Shown: in pieces, positions 17,367 through 26,968 of the stretch
Layout: each line of letters starts with the position of its first letter
Position numbering within the stretch: position 1 is the first letter of the stretch
DNA from: an uncultured Draconibacterium sp.
Lineage (GTDB): Bacteria; Bacteroidota; Bacteroidia; Bacteroidales; Prolixibacteraceae
Reading direction: 5' to 3'
Length of the DNA stretch: 64,000 nucleotides
Assembly: GCF_963676815.1 (NCBI RefSeq)
Contig: NZ_OY781365.1
Span: 2,328,501 to 2,392,500, forward strand
Notes under the pieces: model-generated
The model's input: the letters and a program-made list of their open reading frames with translations, nothing else
Databases searched by the model: none
What the model was told of the DNA's origin: nothing
Made by a program: the position numbers and the translations under genes

Positions 17367-19745
17367 TTAAAAGAAGTCGTTAAATTCTTCCGGCGTTTTA
17401 TTCTTTCTTTCCAGTTCATCACAATCCAGATTAATGTTGAAATTGGCAGGTGCTTTGAACTCCATTTCATCTTCTTTGTACCCGATCGATTCGTCGGCCA
17501 AAACCCGCTTATAGAAATAACCCCAAATAGGCAGCGCCATGTTTGCACCTTGTCCGGAAGTGATGGTTTTAAAGTGAATGCTTCGTAAATCAGCACCGGT
17601 CCAAACACCGGCAGTAAGTTTTGGTGTTGTACCGATAAACCAACCGTCGGAGTGGTTTTGTGTGGTTCCGGTTTTTCCGGCAATTGGCATGGTAAAACTA
17701 CCATAATCTTCTGTAACTCGTTCTCTACCAAGATTTGAGAACCGTAAACGAATTCCGGTTCCTTCGTCAATCACTCCTTGTAACAGGTTTAGCATCAGAT
17801 AAGCCGTTTGTTCGTCGATGGCTTCGTGGCGCTCGGGAACAAAACGTGCAATTACGTTGCCGTGGCGGTCTTCAATTTTTGTAACAAAATAGGGCTTAAT
17901 AAATACACCCAGGTTCGTGAATGTGTTAAACGCACCAACCATTTCATAAAGTGTAACATCCGAAACACCAAGGAACATCGAGTTTACCGGATCGATGGGA
18001 CTGTAAATCCCCATATGTTTCATTACATCAACTACTGCTTGCGGATTGTATTGTTTTAGTACCCAGGCCGAAATGCGGTTTTTCGAGTTGGCCAGCCCCC
18101 ATTTTAAGGTGACCATTTGTCCATCCATTTCTTCGTCAACATCCGAGTCTTTTGGTTCGTAAATAGTGCCGTCCCACTGAATAAACTGCTGACTTACATA
18201 TGGAACTTTTGTACATGGAGTAAGTCCGTTTTGCATGGCCAGCGTGTACAAAAATGGTTTAACGGTTGAACCAACCTGGCGTTTTCCGCCTTTAACCATG
18301 TCGTACATAAAATGCTTGTAGTTGGGGCCCCCGACATACGCTTTTACTTTCCCTGATTCAGTATCCATAGCCATAAACGATGAGCGGAAAAATTTCAGGT
18401 AATATTTTATTGAATCCATCGGAGTCATCAAAGTATCTACTTCTCCGCTCCATTTAAAAACGTTCATTTCTACCGGCTTGTTAAAAGTTTCCTTGATCTC
18501 GGGAAAGCTTTTTCCAGCGAGGTTCATTACGCGGTACCGTTCGCTTTTGCGTATTTCGCGGTCCAGCAAATCTTCAACCTCTTCGTTGCTCATGTTATTG
18601 GCAAACGGAGGATTTTCAAGATCCGTCATGCTGCCGTCGAACAAAGGTTGCAGGTCGTAACGCAGGTGTTGTTCAACTGCTTCAATGGCATATTTCTGCA
18701 TGCGCGAATCCAGGGTAGTATATATTTTTAAACCATCAGTATAAATATTGTATGGTTCTCCATTCGGTTTGGTATTTTTATTACACCAACCGAACAGCGG
18801 GTTGTTTTCCCATTCATCCAGGTCTTCTATATATTTCTGTTCCTGCCACGAAGCATAATTCTCGCGTTCAGGTTTTTTGGCGGTGAGCGTTAAACGCAGG
18901 TATTCGCGGAAATATGGAGCAGGCCCAAGTTTATAATCTACTTTTTTGTACTCTAAATCCAGCGGAAGTTGTTTTACCGAATCCGCTTCTTCCGGAGTAA
19001 TGTAACCGTATTTTTCCATTTGCCCCAGTACAACGTTCCGGCGTTGTAACACCATTTCTGGGCGACGAACAGGATTGAATAGTGAAGAGTTTTTCGCCAT
19101 TCCTACCAACATAGCTGCCTGATGGAGTTGCAATGAGTCGGGCTGAACATTAAAATATACATCGGCAGCCGAACGAATTCCCACAGCATTGTTCAGGTAG
19201 TCGTATTTGTTCAGATACATCAAAATAATTTCCTCTTTGGTGTAACTGCGTTCCAGTTTTACGGCAATTACCCATTCTTTAAATTTTCGGAGAACCAGTT
19301 CCAGGCTGCTCGAAAATCCATCGCGCGGAAATAACATTTTTGCCAACTGCTGACTTAGGGTACTTCCACCTCCCGAACTGGTATCATTGGTAACAATTCC
19401 TTTAAAAACGCGAATTAGTCCACGAAAATCAATTCCTGAATGATCGTAAAAACGTACATCTTCGGTTGCCACCAAGGCATTTATTAATTGTGGCGGTAAA
19501 TTTTCGTAATTTACGTAGGTTCGGTTTTCCTGATTGAAATATTTATCAATGGTGGGCCCGTCTTCAAAATAGATTTCCGATGCCAGAATATTTTGTGGAT
19601 TTTCCAGCTCTTCAAAACTCGGCATAAATCCCAGCTTTCCCTTGGCTATCAGAAAGAAAAGGAGAAAAACGGAAACGATCCCCAGGGCAACGATCGACCA
19701 GAAAATAATGATGTATTTTTTAAAGCTTTTTTTTGTTTCGCTCAT
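17367..19745 (-). CDS. mrcA: Penicillin-binding protein 1A, bifunctional
   Basis: A 792-residue inner-membrane enzyme that polymerises and cross-links peptidoglycan. There is one N-terminal transmembrane helix (about 10-33), then the GT51 transglycosylase domain with EDVRFYDHSGIDFRGL (catalytic Glu) and GGSTLSQQLAK. The transpeptidase domain has the active-site Ser in GSTVKPFLY, the SKN triad motif and KTGTTQNHSDGW. The order and length fit class A PBP1A. The gene is convergent with the nitroreductase gene and divergent from topA, with a 214-base regulatory region. Confidence 0.95.
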   Translation of the reverse strand: MSETKKSFKKYIIIFWSIVALGIVSVFLLFFLIAKGKLGFMPSFEELENPQNILASEIYFEDGPTIDKYFNQENRTYVNYENLPPQLINALVATEDVRFYDHSGIDFRGLIRVFKGIVTNDTSSGGGSTLSQQLAKMLFPRDGFSSSLELVLRKFKEWVIAVKLERSYTKEEIILMYLNKYDYLNNAVGIRSAADVYFNVQPDSLQLHQAAMLVGMAKNSSLFNPVRRPEMVLQRRNVVLGQMEKYGYITPEEADSVKQLPLDLEYKKVDYKLGPAPYFREYLRLTLTAKKPERENYASWQEQKYIEDLDEWENNPLFGWCNKNTKPNGEPYNIYTDGLKIYTTLDSRMQKYAIEAVEQHLRYDLQPLFDGSMTDLENPPFANNMSNEEVEDLLDREIRKSERYRVMNLAGKSFPEIKETFNKPVEMNVFKWSGEVDTLMTPMDSIKYYLKFFRSSFMAMDTESGKVKAYVGGPNYKHFMYDMVKGGKRQVGSTVKPFLYTLAMQNGLTPCTKVPYVSQQFIQWDGTIYEPKDSDVDEEMDGQMVTLKWGLANSKNRISAWVLKQYNPQAVVDVMKHMGIYSPIDPVNSMFLGVSDVTLYEMVGAFNTFTNLGVFIKPYFVTKIEDRHGNVIARFVPERHEAIDEQTAYLMLNLLQGVIDEGTGIRLRFSNLGRERVTEDYGSFTMPIAGKTGTTQNHSDGWFIGTTPKLTAGVWTGADLRSIHFKTITSGQGANMALPIWGYFYKRVLADESIGYKEDEMEFKAPANFNINLDCDELERKNKTPEEFNDFF

Positions 19746-19829
19746 GAATTTCGCTCATTTTAATGTGGCAACAAATATATACCATTCTACTATGGCAACA
19801 ACCTAAATAACGCCCCGAAATTGGATAAT

Positions 19830-19880
19830 ATTTTATTTTTTAAAAAATAAAATCGTCATTTTCAATTAAATAGAAAATGA
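19830..19880. repeat. Two adjacent inverted repeats between PBP1A and topA
   Basis: A perfect 24-bp AT palindrome (19830-19853, half-site ATTTTATTTTTT) is followed by TCATTTTC 19856-19863 / GAAAATGA 19873-19880, a perfect 8-bp repeat with a 9-base spacer. They lie between divergent genes and upstream of the topA promoter. Confidence 0.6.
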
Positions 19881-19899
19881 AAAAATAGCGCATTAAATT

Positions 19900-19930
19900 T
19901 TGAACTTAGCTTATCATTTTCTTTAATTTG
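19900..19930 (+). promoter_or_regulatory. Promoter of topA
   Basis: TTG at 19900-19902 and TTAATTTG at 19923-19930 (7 of 8 to TAnnTTTG), with a 20-base spacer, 29 bases before the start. Confidence 0.5.
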
Positions 19931-19959
19931 CAGAATTTTTAGAACGGATTAGAACGAAT

Positions 19960-22293
19960 ATGCACAAAAACCTGGTTATAGTCGAGTCTCCTGCAAAGGC
20001 GAAAACAATAGAAGGATTTCTTGGAGAAGGATACGTGGTGACCTCAAGTATGGGACACGTTAGAGACCTGGAAAAGAAAGACTTCGGGATTGATATTGAG
20101 AATAATTATCAACCCAGATACAAAGTTTCTTCCGATAAGAAGAAAATAGTAACAGAACTGAAAAAATTAGCAAAGGAGGCCGAAACGGTTTGGCTCGCTT
20201 CCGATGAAGACCGCGAGGGAGAAGCAATAGCCTGGCACCTGAAAGAGGTGCTAAAACTGAAAGACGATAAAATAAAACGTATCGTTTTTCACGAAATTAC
20301 CAAAGATGCCATTACCCGTGCCGTAAAAAATCCACGCGATATTGACGAGCATCTGGTAAATGCACAGCAGGCCCGCCGCGTATTAGACCGCATAGTGGGT
20401 TTTGAAGTGTCGCCGGTTTTGTGGAAAAAAGTAAAACCATCGTTAAGTGCCGGTCGTGTGCAGTCGGTGGCGGTTCGCTTAATTGTTGAGCGCGAACGTG
20501 AGATCCGCGATTTTAAATCGGAAACCTGGTTTCGTGTAAACGGATACTTTTTGGTACCCGACGAAAATGGAAATACCACCGAATTAAAAGCAGAACTTTC
20601 AAAACGTTTTAAAACCCGCGATGAGGCCAACGCTTTCCTGGAAAAGTGTAAAACAGCCGAGTTTAAAGTAAGCGACGTGGTGAAAAAACCGGGGAAAAGA
20701 TCGCCGGCACAACCATTTACAACATCAACATTACAGCAGGAAGCAAGTCGAAAACTAGGATTTTCGGTGTCGCAGACCATGGCAGTTGCGCAGCGTTTGT
20801 ACGAAAGTGGAAAGATTACCTACATGCGTACCGACTCGGTGAATCTGTCGGGTTTGGCTATAAATAAATCGAAAGAAAAGATTACTGAACTTCATGGAGA
20901 GAATTATGTGAAGATCAGGAAATTTAAAACTAAAGCAAAAGGTGCACAGGAAGCGCACGAGGCTATTCGTCCAACATACATGGAAAACCAAACGGTTGAC
21001 GGATCGTCGCAGGAGCAACGTTTGTACGAGTTGATTTGGAAACGTACAATCGCCTCGCAAATGGCCGATGCTATTTTAGAGCGCACCAACGTAACAATCG
21101 ATGTGTCGAATGCATCAGAGAAATTTCAGGCAACCGGCGAGGTGATTGTTTTTGATGGATTTCTGAAAGTTTATATCGAGTCGACAGACGATGAAAATGC
21201 AAACGGAAATGGTCAGGCTTTAATTCCACCGGTGCATGTAAACGATCCGCTTGAGATGACTTCTGTTGTTTCAACGCAACGTTTCTCGCAGCGCCCACCA
21301 CGATTTACGGAAGCTTCGCTGGTAAAACGTTTGGAAGAATTGGGAATTGGTCGTCCGTCAACTTACGCACCAACAATTACAACAGTTCAAAACAGGAACT
21401 ACGTTGTTAAAGAGGAGCGTCCGGGTGTGGAGCGTAATTATACTGTTCTTACTTTGGAGAACGGAGAAATTAAAGAGGAAGAAAAGACTGAAATTACCGG
21501 AGCTGAGAAAAATAAACTGTTTCCAACCGATATTGGTATTGTGGTAAATGATTTTCTGATGGACAATTTCGATCAGATAATGGATTACAATTTTACCGCA
21601 AATGTTGAAAAGGAGTTTGATGATATTGCTGACGGAAATAAGGTTTGGAATGAAATGATTGATAAGTTTTATCAACCGTTTCATGGCAAAGTAGAACACG
21701 CCCTTGAAAATGCCGAACGCTCGAAAGGAGAACGTATTTTGGGTGTCGATCCGAAAACAGGAAAAGAGGTGTCGGTGAAAATCGGCAGATTTGGTCCTTT
21801 GGCGCAATTAGGTGAAGCATCGCAGGAAGAAGGAGCTGAGAAACCACAGTTTTCAAGCTTGCGCACCGGCCAGCATATTGAAACAATTACGCTGGAAGAA
21901 GCACTTGATCTGTTTAAACTTCCACGTGAACTGGGAGAGTACGAAGACAAGAAAGTAACTGTAGCCATCGGTCGTTTTGGTCCGTATGTACGTCACGACA
22001 ATAAATTTGTTTCGCTCGGGAAAGAGGATGATCCTTATTCTGTGCAACTCGACAGAGCAATTGAGCTGATCGAAGCAAAACGTGAAAAAGATCGTAAAGC
22101 TGTCATTAAAAAGTTTGATGAAGATGCAGAACTTCAGGTGCTTAACGGCAGATGGGGACCATACATCAAGCACGGAAAGAAGAATTACAAAATACCAAAA
22201 ACGACGAAGGCCGAGGAGCTAACTTTCGAGGATTGTATGAAGATTATCGAGACGGCACCGGAACCGAAAAGCCGACGTGGTAGAAAAAAATAA
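19960..22293 (+). CDS. topA: DNA topoisomerase I
   Basis: A 777-residue type IA topoisomerase that relaxes negative supercoils. The Toprim domain begins NLVIVESPAKAKTIEGFLG and includes SDEDREGEAIAWHL (metal-binding Asp). The catalytic Tyr is in ITYMRTDSVNLS. There are no C-terminal Cys4 zinc fingers; instead the C-terminus has Toprim_C repeats (VAIGRFGPYVRHDNKFVSLG and NGRWGPYIKHGKKNYKIP), normal for Bacteroidetes. The end is Arg/Lys rich. A terminator follows and the ureohydrolase-like gene starts 52 bases later. Confidence 0.97.
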   Translation: MHKNLVIVESPAKAKTIEGFLGEGYVVTSSMGHVRDLEKKDFGIDIENNYQPRYKVSSDKKKIVTELKKLAKEAETVWLASDEDREGEAIAWHLKEVLKLKDDKIKRIVFHEITKDAITRAVKNPRDIDEHLVNAQQARRVLDRIVGFEVSPVLWKKVKPSLSAGRVQSVAVRLIVEREREIRDFKSETWFRVNGYFLVPDENGNTTELKAELSKRFKTRDEANAFLEKCKTAEFKVSDVVKKPGKRSPAQPFTTSTLQQEASRKLGFSVSQTMAVAQRLYESGKITYMRTDSVNLSGLAINKSKEKITELHGENYVKIRKFKTKAKGAQEAHEAIRPTYMENQTVDGSSQEQRLYELIWKRTIASQMADAILERTNVTIDVSNASEKFQATGEVIVFDGFLKVYIESTDDENANGNGQALIPPVHVNDPLEMTSVVSTQRFSQRPPRFTEASLVKRLEELGIGRPSTYAPTITTVQNRNYVVKEERPGVERNYTVLTLENGEIKEEEKTEITGAEKNKLFPTDIGIVVNDFLMDNFDQIMDYNFTANVEKEFDDIADGNKVWNEMIDKFYQPFHGKVEHALENAERSKGERILGVDPKTGKEVSVKIGRFGPLAQLGEASQEEGAEKPQFSSLRTGQHIETITLEEALDLFKLPRELGEYEDKKVTVAIGRFGPYVRHDNKFVSLGKEDDPYSVQLDRAIELIEAKREKDRKAVIKKFDEDAELQVLNGRWGPYIKHGKKNYKIPKTTKAEELTFEDCMKIIETAPEPKSRRGRKK

Positions 22294-22295
22294 AG

Positions 22296-22330
22296 AATAA
22301 AGGCAGGTGATTTGATCATTTGCCTTTATT
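22296..22330 (+). terminator. Terminator of topA
   Basis: A 10-bp outer stem (22296-22305 / 22321-22330) extended by G-U-containing pairs towards a TTG loop. The A/T-rich arms suggest it could also act in reverse. Confidence 0.65.
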
Positions 22331-22345
22331 TTTAAAAGCAAAAAA

Positions 22346-23497
22346 ATGAATTTGTTTCCCTATTTCGATGCGGTTGATTTTTCGCAGTACATCGACGATG
22401 TGCCGTTTGCCTGGAAATATTCGATGGGTGCTACCATTGAAAAGAACACCTTAAAATTGCAGGAAGGCCGTTTGAAAAACATTGAGCTGGCTATTGTTGG
22501 CGTTCCGTTTAACAGCGAAAACGATGATTTTAAACGAACATCAACGCCCGATAAATTGCGTAAAGCATTTTATAGTTTGGCCGGAGTTGGGAAACTCAAC
22601 ATTATTGATCTTGGTAACCTGAAGGCATCAACCAGCCATAAAGGAAACTACCTTGCTTTGCGCGATGTGGTGGATTATTTCAGTGAGTTAGATATTGTAA
22701 CTATTGTTTTAGGAGGAAGTCAGGACTACAGTTACGGCGTTTGCCAGGCTTTCCGGTCCGATCCCTTTTTTTCGTTTAGTGCCGTTGATGCCTTTTTAGA
22801 TGTCAAAAAAGGTGTTGAGTCGCTAAGTTCGACAAACTACTTATCACAGGTTTTTAAAACCATGCCCGATCTTTTTCAGTTTAATTTGCTGGCCTATCAA
22901 AGTCATTATGTTCCGGATATCTATTTTGAGAAGACAAAGGGAATTGGAGCGCATTTGCGTTTAGGAAAACTCAGGGATAATATAGATGATGTTGAGCCTG
23001 TTCTACGGAACAGCGATTTTTTAACTTTCGATATGGCCGCATTAAAGTATTCCGAGGCGCCAAATAATCAGAGTTTGCCTAATGGTTTATATGCCGATGA
23101 AGCCTGCCAGTTGATGAAGTATGCCGGAGCAAGTAATCGGTTAAAAGTATTTGGTTTATTTGGATTAAACATACGGGTGCAACCCGAAGAATTATCGGTA
23201 AACCTGGCAGCTCAACTGGTTTGGTATTTTGTGCAGGGCTACTTAATTCGCGACAAACGAAAACCGGGGCAAAGCGATGGTTTTTCGGTTTATAGTGTCG
23301 AGATCCCTGAACTTTCAGCACCTCTGGTATTTTATAAAAATGATTGCACCGGGCAATGGTGGATTCAGGTTCAGGCAATTAACAATCAAATCATCTATTT
23401 TGCCTGTTCAGAAAAGGATTATGAAGTAGCCAGCAGCAACGAAATTCCTGAACATTGGTTGAAATATGTGCAAAAAACCGACGAAATATTAAAATAA
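22346..23497 (+). CDS. Ureohydrolase-like protein with degenerate metal site
   Basis: A 383-residue protein of the arginase/agmatinase/formimidoylglutamase fold. The expected metal-ligand motifs are present in position but altered: GGxHD is GGSQDYSYG (His to Gln), DAHxD is VDAFLDV (His to Phe), and the SxDxDxxDP region is TFDMAALKYSEAP (second Asp to Ala). With three or more ligands gone, binuclear-metal hydrolysis is unlikely. The gene sits directly before the T9SS cluster, an arrangement I recall from other Bacteroidetes, which suggests a structural or regulatory role. It has no signal peptide and is probably cytoplasmic. Confidence 0.75.
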   Translation: MNLFPYFDAVDFSQYIDDVPFAWKYSMGATIEKNTLKLQEGRLKNIELAIVGVPFNSENDDFKRTSTPDKLRKAFYSLAGVGKLNIIDLGNLKASTSHKGNYLALRDVVDYFSELDIVTIVLGGSQDYSYGVCQAFRSDPFFSFSAVDAFLDVKKGVESLSSTNYLSQVFKTMPDLFQFNLLAYQSHYVPDIYFEKTKGIGAHLRLGKLRDNIDDVEPVLRNSDFLTFDMAALKYSEAPNNQSLPNGLYADEACQLMKYAGASNRLKVFGLFGLNIRVQPEELSVNLAAQLVWYFVQGYLIRDKRKPGQSDGFSVYSVEIPELSAPLVFYKNDCTGQWWIQVQAINNQIIYFACSEKDYEVASSNEIPEHWLKYVQKTDEILK

Positions 23498-23614
23498 TAC
23501 TCCTTTAAAAGCGTTCTTTGCATACCTTGTTAACAGTTGATTGTTACAAACAACTAAATTTTGTTTCTTTGCCGCAGCAGAGAAAAGGCTAAATTGCCCT
23601 ATGAAAAGAGAAGT

Positions 23615-24559
23615 ATGAGAAAGGCTGTATCTTTTTTTATTATTATAATGTCGGTTACACTAGTTACTTATGGTCAGCAGGATCCTCAGTACACCAATAA
23701 TATGTTTTACAAATTGGGTGTTAACCCGGGTTATGCTGGTGCTGAAGATGCAATAAGCGGAATACTGTTAAACCGATATCAGTGGTCGGGGTTCGAGGGA
23801 GCTCCTAAAACACTTGTTTTTAGTGTTGATGCAGCAGTTAATGCTTTTGGAGCGCCCGGAGGAGTTGGCGTAAACGTTATTAGTGATGAGTGGGGATTCT
23901 ATAAAAATACCTGGGTAAATTTTAACTATTCATATAAAGTAACAACTGCCCTTGGGACATTAGGCTTGGGAATTTCCCCCGGCATTTATAACTTTAATAT
24001 CAGCCCGGAATGGGATGTGCCGCAAGGCGAAATGTACACTCCGGCCGAATCCGATCCATCAGTGCCAAACGAAGAGGCCAGCCAGATAACGTTTGATGTT
24101 GGTTTTGGAGCCTATTTGTATACCAATAAATATTACGCCGGATTTTCAGTAACGCACATCAATCAAGGCGAAGTAATGTACGATGATGTTGCTGTTGACT
24201 TTCTAACCCGCCACTATTATTTAACAGGAGGATACAATATTAAACTATCCGATCCGTTATTTGAGGTGCAGCCATCGTTCTTGCTCAAGTCAGATATGGC
24301 TTCGTGGCAGTTGGATTTAAATGCAAATGTTGTGTACAACGACAAATTCTGGGGAGGAATTTCCTACAGAGTGCAGGACGCGGTAGCACTGCTTATGGGA
24401 ATGGAACTGTTTAACGGAATGAGAATAGGATATTCGTTCGATTTAGTAACATCGGCGATTAAACGAAATGGTTTTGCCTCGAATGAATTTTTTGTAAGTT
24501 ACTCAATTGATTTAGAGAGAAATCGTAACCAAAAATACAAGAGTATTAGGTTTTTGTAA
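23615..24559 (+). CDS. porP: PorP/SprF family T9SS outer-membrane protein
   Basis: A 314-residue protein with a signal peptide (about residues 1-21) and the family start QQDPQYTNNMFYKLGVNPG(Y/F)AG, followed by RYQWSGFEGAPKT and many beta strands ending YSIDLERNRNQKYKS. PorP/SprF proteins are outer-membrane partners of the GldK-N machinery and are needed for secretion or adhesin export. An in-frame extension to 23561 exists, but MRKAVSFFIIIMSVTL is the signal peptide. It is the first gene of the T9SS block; gldK starts 111 bases later. Confidence 0.93.
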   Translation: MRKAVSFFIIIMSVTLVTYGQQDPQYTNNMFYKLGVNPGYAGAEDAISGILLNRYQWSGFEGAPKTLVFSVDAAVNAFGAPGGVGVNVISDEWGFYKNTWVNFNYSYKVTTALGTLGLGISPGIYNFNISPEWDVPQGEMYTPAESDPSVPNEEASQITFDVGFGAYLYTNKYYAGFSVTHINQGEVMYDDVAVDFLTRHYYLTGGYNIKLSDPLFEVQPSFLLKSDMASWQLDLNANVVYNDKFWGGISYRVQDAVALLMGMELFNGMRIGYSFDLVTSAIKRNGFASNEFFVSYSIDLERNRNQKYKSIRFL

Positions 24560-24670
24560 ATATTATAGAAATTGAATAAGAAAAGGAACAAAATATAATA
24601 TTTTATTATTTCATTGTTTCTACTTATTTTTAACGACTAATCAGAGCTCGAAAAGTATAAAAGACACATT

Positions 24671-26017
24671 ATGAAAAAACTACTTTCTATTGCAACTGTA
24701 TTCTTCATTGCACTTACCCTTACTGGATGCCTTGGTGGCGGTTCAGGTGGAAACGGAGAGTTGACAGGAGTACAAAGTAGGCAGCGATTTAAAGAAACAC
24801 AACCACTGGGAATGGTGTATATTCGAAGAGGAAGTTTCAATATCGGGCCAAGCGATGAGGACGCAAGTAGATCAGGTGTACCAACAAAAACGGTATCGCA
24901 AGAGCCATTCTGGATGGACGATACCGAGATCACCAATAACGAATACCGTCAATTTGTAGAATGGGTAAAGGAATCGATGGCACGTCGAATGTTAGGCGAC
25001 CAATATCCTGAATTCCTTATTACTGAAGACAGAGATGGAAACATCATTGATCCTCCGAAAATTAACTGGCGCGAAAAAATTGACTGGGGTGATCCGGATA
25101 TGCAAATGGCCATGGAAGACATGTACATCCCTGAAAACGAACGGTTCTTTGGGAAGAAAAGCATTGATACACGCAAGCTGGTTTACGAATACTGGTGGGT
25201 TGATTTAAATCAGGCTGCCAAAAGAAGCAACAGTTTTAATTACGAAACACAACGTTACGAAGGTAATGTTTACAATACTGATGGTGATTTAGTGCCTATC
25301 GAAAATCGTTCTTCGTTTATGATGCAAGATCAGGTACATGTTTATCCTGATACGCTATGCTGGATAAGAGATTTTACGTATTCGTACAACGAACCATTAG
25401 CGACACGTTATTTCTGGCATCCGGGTTTCGATGAGTATCCGGTAGTTGGAGTAACCTGGAAGCAGGTAAATGCATTTTGTAACTGGCGCACAAAAATTCA
25501 GTCTGATTACCTTTCAGAAAGGGGAGAGCCAACATTAATGGCCTACCGTTTACCAACCGAAGTAGAATGGGAATATGCTGCCAGAGGGGGTAAAGATTTC
25601 TCTATGTATCCTTGGGGTGGTTACTACACCCGCGATGAGGATGGTGTATTTTTAGCCAACTTCAAGCCGCTGCGAGGTAATTATGTGGAAGATGGTTCAA
25701 TTGCAACCATAAAAGTAGGAAGTTACGATCCGAATGATTACGGATTATATGATATGTCCGGTAACGTTTCGGAGTGGACTAGTACCGCATACGATGAAGC
25801 CGGTTACAATTATTTTAGTGATTTAAACCCAACATTTACATACAATGCCCGTAAGGATGATCCTCCCGTAATGAAACGTAAAGTGATCAGAGGCGGTTCG
25901 TGGAAAGATATCGCTCAGTTTGTGCAGGTGTCAAACCGAAACTACGAATATCAGGATACAACCAAATCTTACATTGGTTTCCGCTGTGTTCGCTCTACAT
26001 TTGGCGAAGAATTTTAG
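24671..26017 (+). CDS. gldK: GldK/PorK, T9SS ring lipoprotein
   Basis: A 448-residue lipoprotein (lipobox LTLTGC, Cys19) with a formylglycine-generating-enzyme-like domain. Landmarks are PLGMVYIRRGSFNIGP, FWMDDTEITNNEYRQFVEWV, YPVVGVTWKQVNAFCNWRT, RLPTEVEWEYAARGG and GNVSEWTSTAYDEAGYN, ending KSYIGFRCVRS. GldK with GldN forms the large periplasmic ring attached to the outer membrane. The domain is used as scaffold, not enzyme. The gldL gene follows 30 bases later, in the normal order. A close paralogue lies at 29542-30903. Confidence 0.95.
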   Translation: MKKLLSIATVFFIALTLTGCLGGGSGGNGELTGVQSRQRFKETQPLGMVYIRRGSFNIGPSDEDASRSGVPTKTVSQEPFWMDDTEITNNEYRQFVEWVKESMARRMLGDQYPEFLITEDRDGNIIDPPKINWREKIDWGDPDMQMAMEDMYIPENERFFGKKSIDTRKLVYEYWWVDLNQAAKRSNSFNYETQRYEGNVYNTDGDLVPIENRSSFMMQDQVHVYPDTLCWIRDFTYSYNEPLATRYFWHPGFDEYPVVGVTWKQVNAFCNWRTKIQSDYLSERGEPTLMAYRLPTEVEWEYAARGGKDFSMYPWGGYYTRDEDGVFLANFKPLRGNYVEDGSIATIKVGSYDPNDYGLYDMSGNVSEWTSTAYDEAGYNYFSDLNPTFTYNARKDDPPVMKRKVIRGGSWKDIAQFVQVSNRNYEYQDTTKSYIGFRCVRSTFGEEF

Positions 26018-26047
26018 TACTAATATCAAAATTTTATACCAAACGAT

Positions 26048-26956
26048 ATGAATCTGGGAGAACTATTTAAAACTAAGCGCTGGAAAACATTCATGGGGTT
26101 TGTTTATGGATGGGGTGCTGCAGTCGTTATGGTTGGTGCCTTGTTCAAACTTGAACACTGGAAAGGCTCCAGCGAGTTATTAACTGTGGGTTTGCTTACT
26201 GAGGCATTCATCTTTTTCCTCTCAGCATTCGAGCCACCCATTGAAATTCCTGAATGGGAAAAGGTTTATCCGGAGTTAAACGAAGATTACGAGCTGGAAG
26301 AAATGAGAGAGTTGAAGACCACAAATAAAAGTAATGGTCTGGAAACCCTTTTTGGCAGCTCTGAACTTACTCCTGAGTTGATGGACCGTGTTGGTAAAGG
26401 ACTCGCTGAACTGAGTAATACTGCAAAAGGTATTAGCGATATTTCTTCGGCAACGCTTGCAACCGATATGTACGTTAAAAATTTGGGCTCTGCATCAGAA
26501 TCAATGAATTCGTTTGCCCAGATTAATAACAAAGCCAACGAATCGATTAACAGCTCGGTAAATACCTTGATTGATTCTTATTCTTTGGCAGCCAGTCAGT
26601 TGTCTGAAACCGGTAAAAATCTTTCTGCTGTTTATCAAAAATCGTCCGATGTTATATCAGGCGAATTGGAGAATATTGGAAGCAGCTCAAAACAATACTC
26701 CGGAAACCTGGAAAGACTCAATAAAAATTTAGATACGCTTAACAGCAGTTTCGAAAATCAATTGAAAGATACGCAGGATCAATTCAAAGCCAATCAGAAA
26801 TTTAATCAGGATTTGGCTGAGATGAATAATATTCTGACTTCATCAGTTGACGAGTTGAAAAAATACAAAGAAAATGCTGAATCGCTCAACAAAAACCTGG
26901 AAGCCTTAAATACCATTTACGGCAACATGTTGGGTGCAATGAGCTATAAAAAGTAA
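26048..26956 (+). CDS. gldL: GldL/PorL, T9SS inner-membrane motor protein
   Basis: A 302-residue protein with two N-terminal transmembrane helices (about residues 14-33 and 42-60). The second contains Glu52 (LLTEAFIFFLSAFEPP), the acidic residue expected in the proton channel. The rest is a cytoplasmic coiled coil rich in Asn, Ser, Glu and Lys, with repeated Leu/Asn heptads. GldL forms a pentamer around a GldM dimer and uses the proton gradient to power secretion. gldM starts 12 bases later. Confidence 0.95.
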   Translation: MNLGELFKTKRWKTFMGFVYGWGAAVVMVGALFKLEHWKGSSELLTVGLLTEAFIFFLSAFEPPIEIPEWEKVYPELNEDYELEEMRELKTTNKSNGLETLFGSSELTPELMDRVGKGLAELSNTAKGISDISSATLATDMYVKNLGSASESMNSFAQINNKANESINSSVNTLIDSYSLAASQLSETGKNLSAVYQKSSDVISGELENIGSSSKQYSGNLERLNKNLDTLNSSFENQLKDTQDQFKANQKFNQDLAEMNNILTSSVDELKKYKENAESLNKNLEALNTIYGNMLGAMSYKK

Positions 26957-26968
26957 AGTCTGAAGCGT

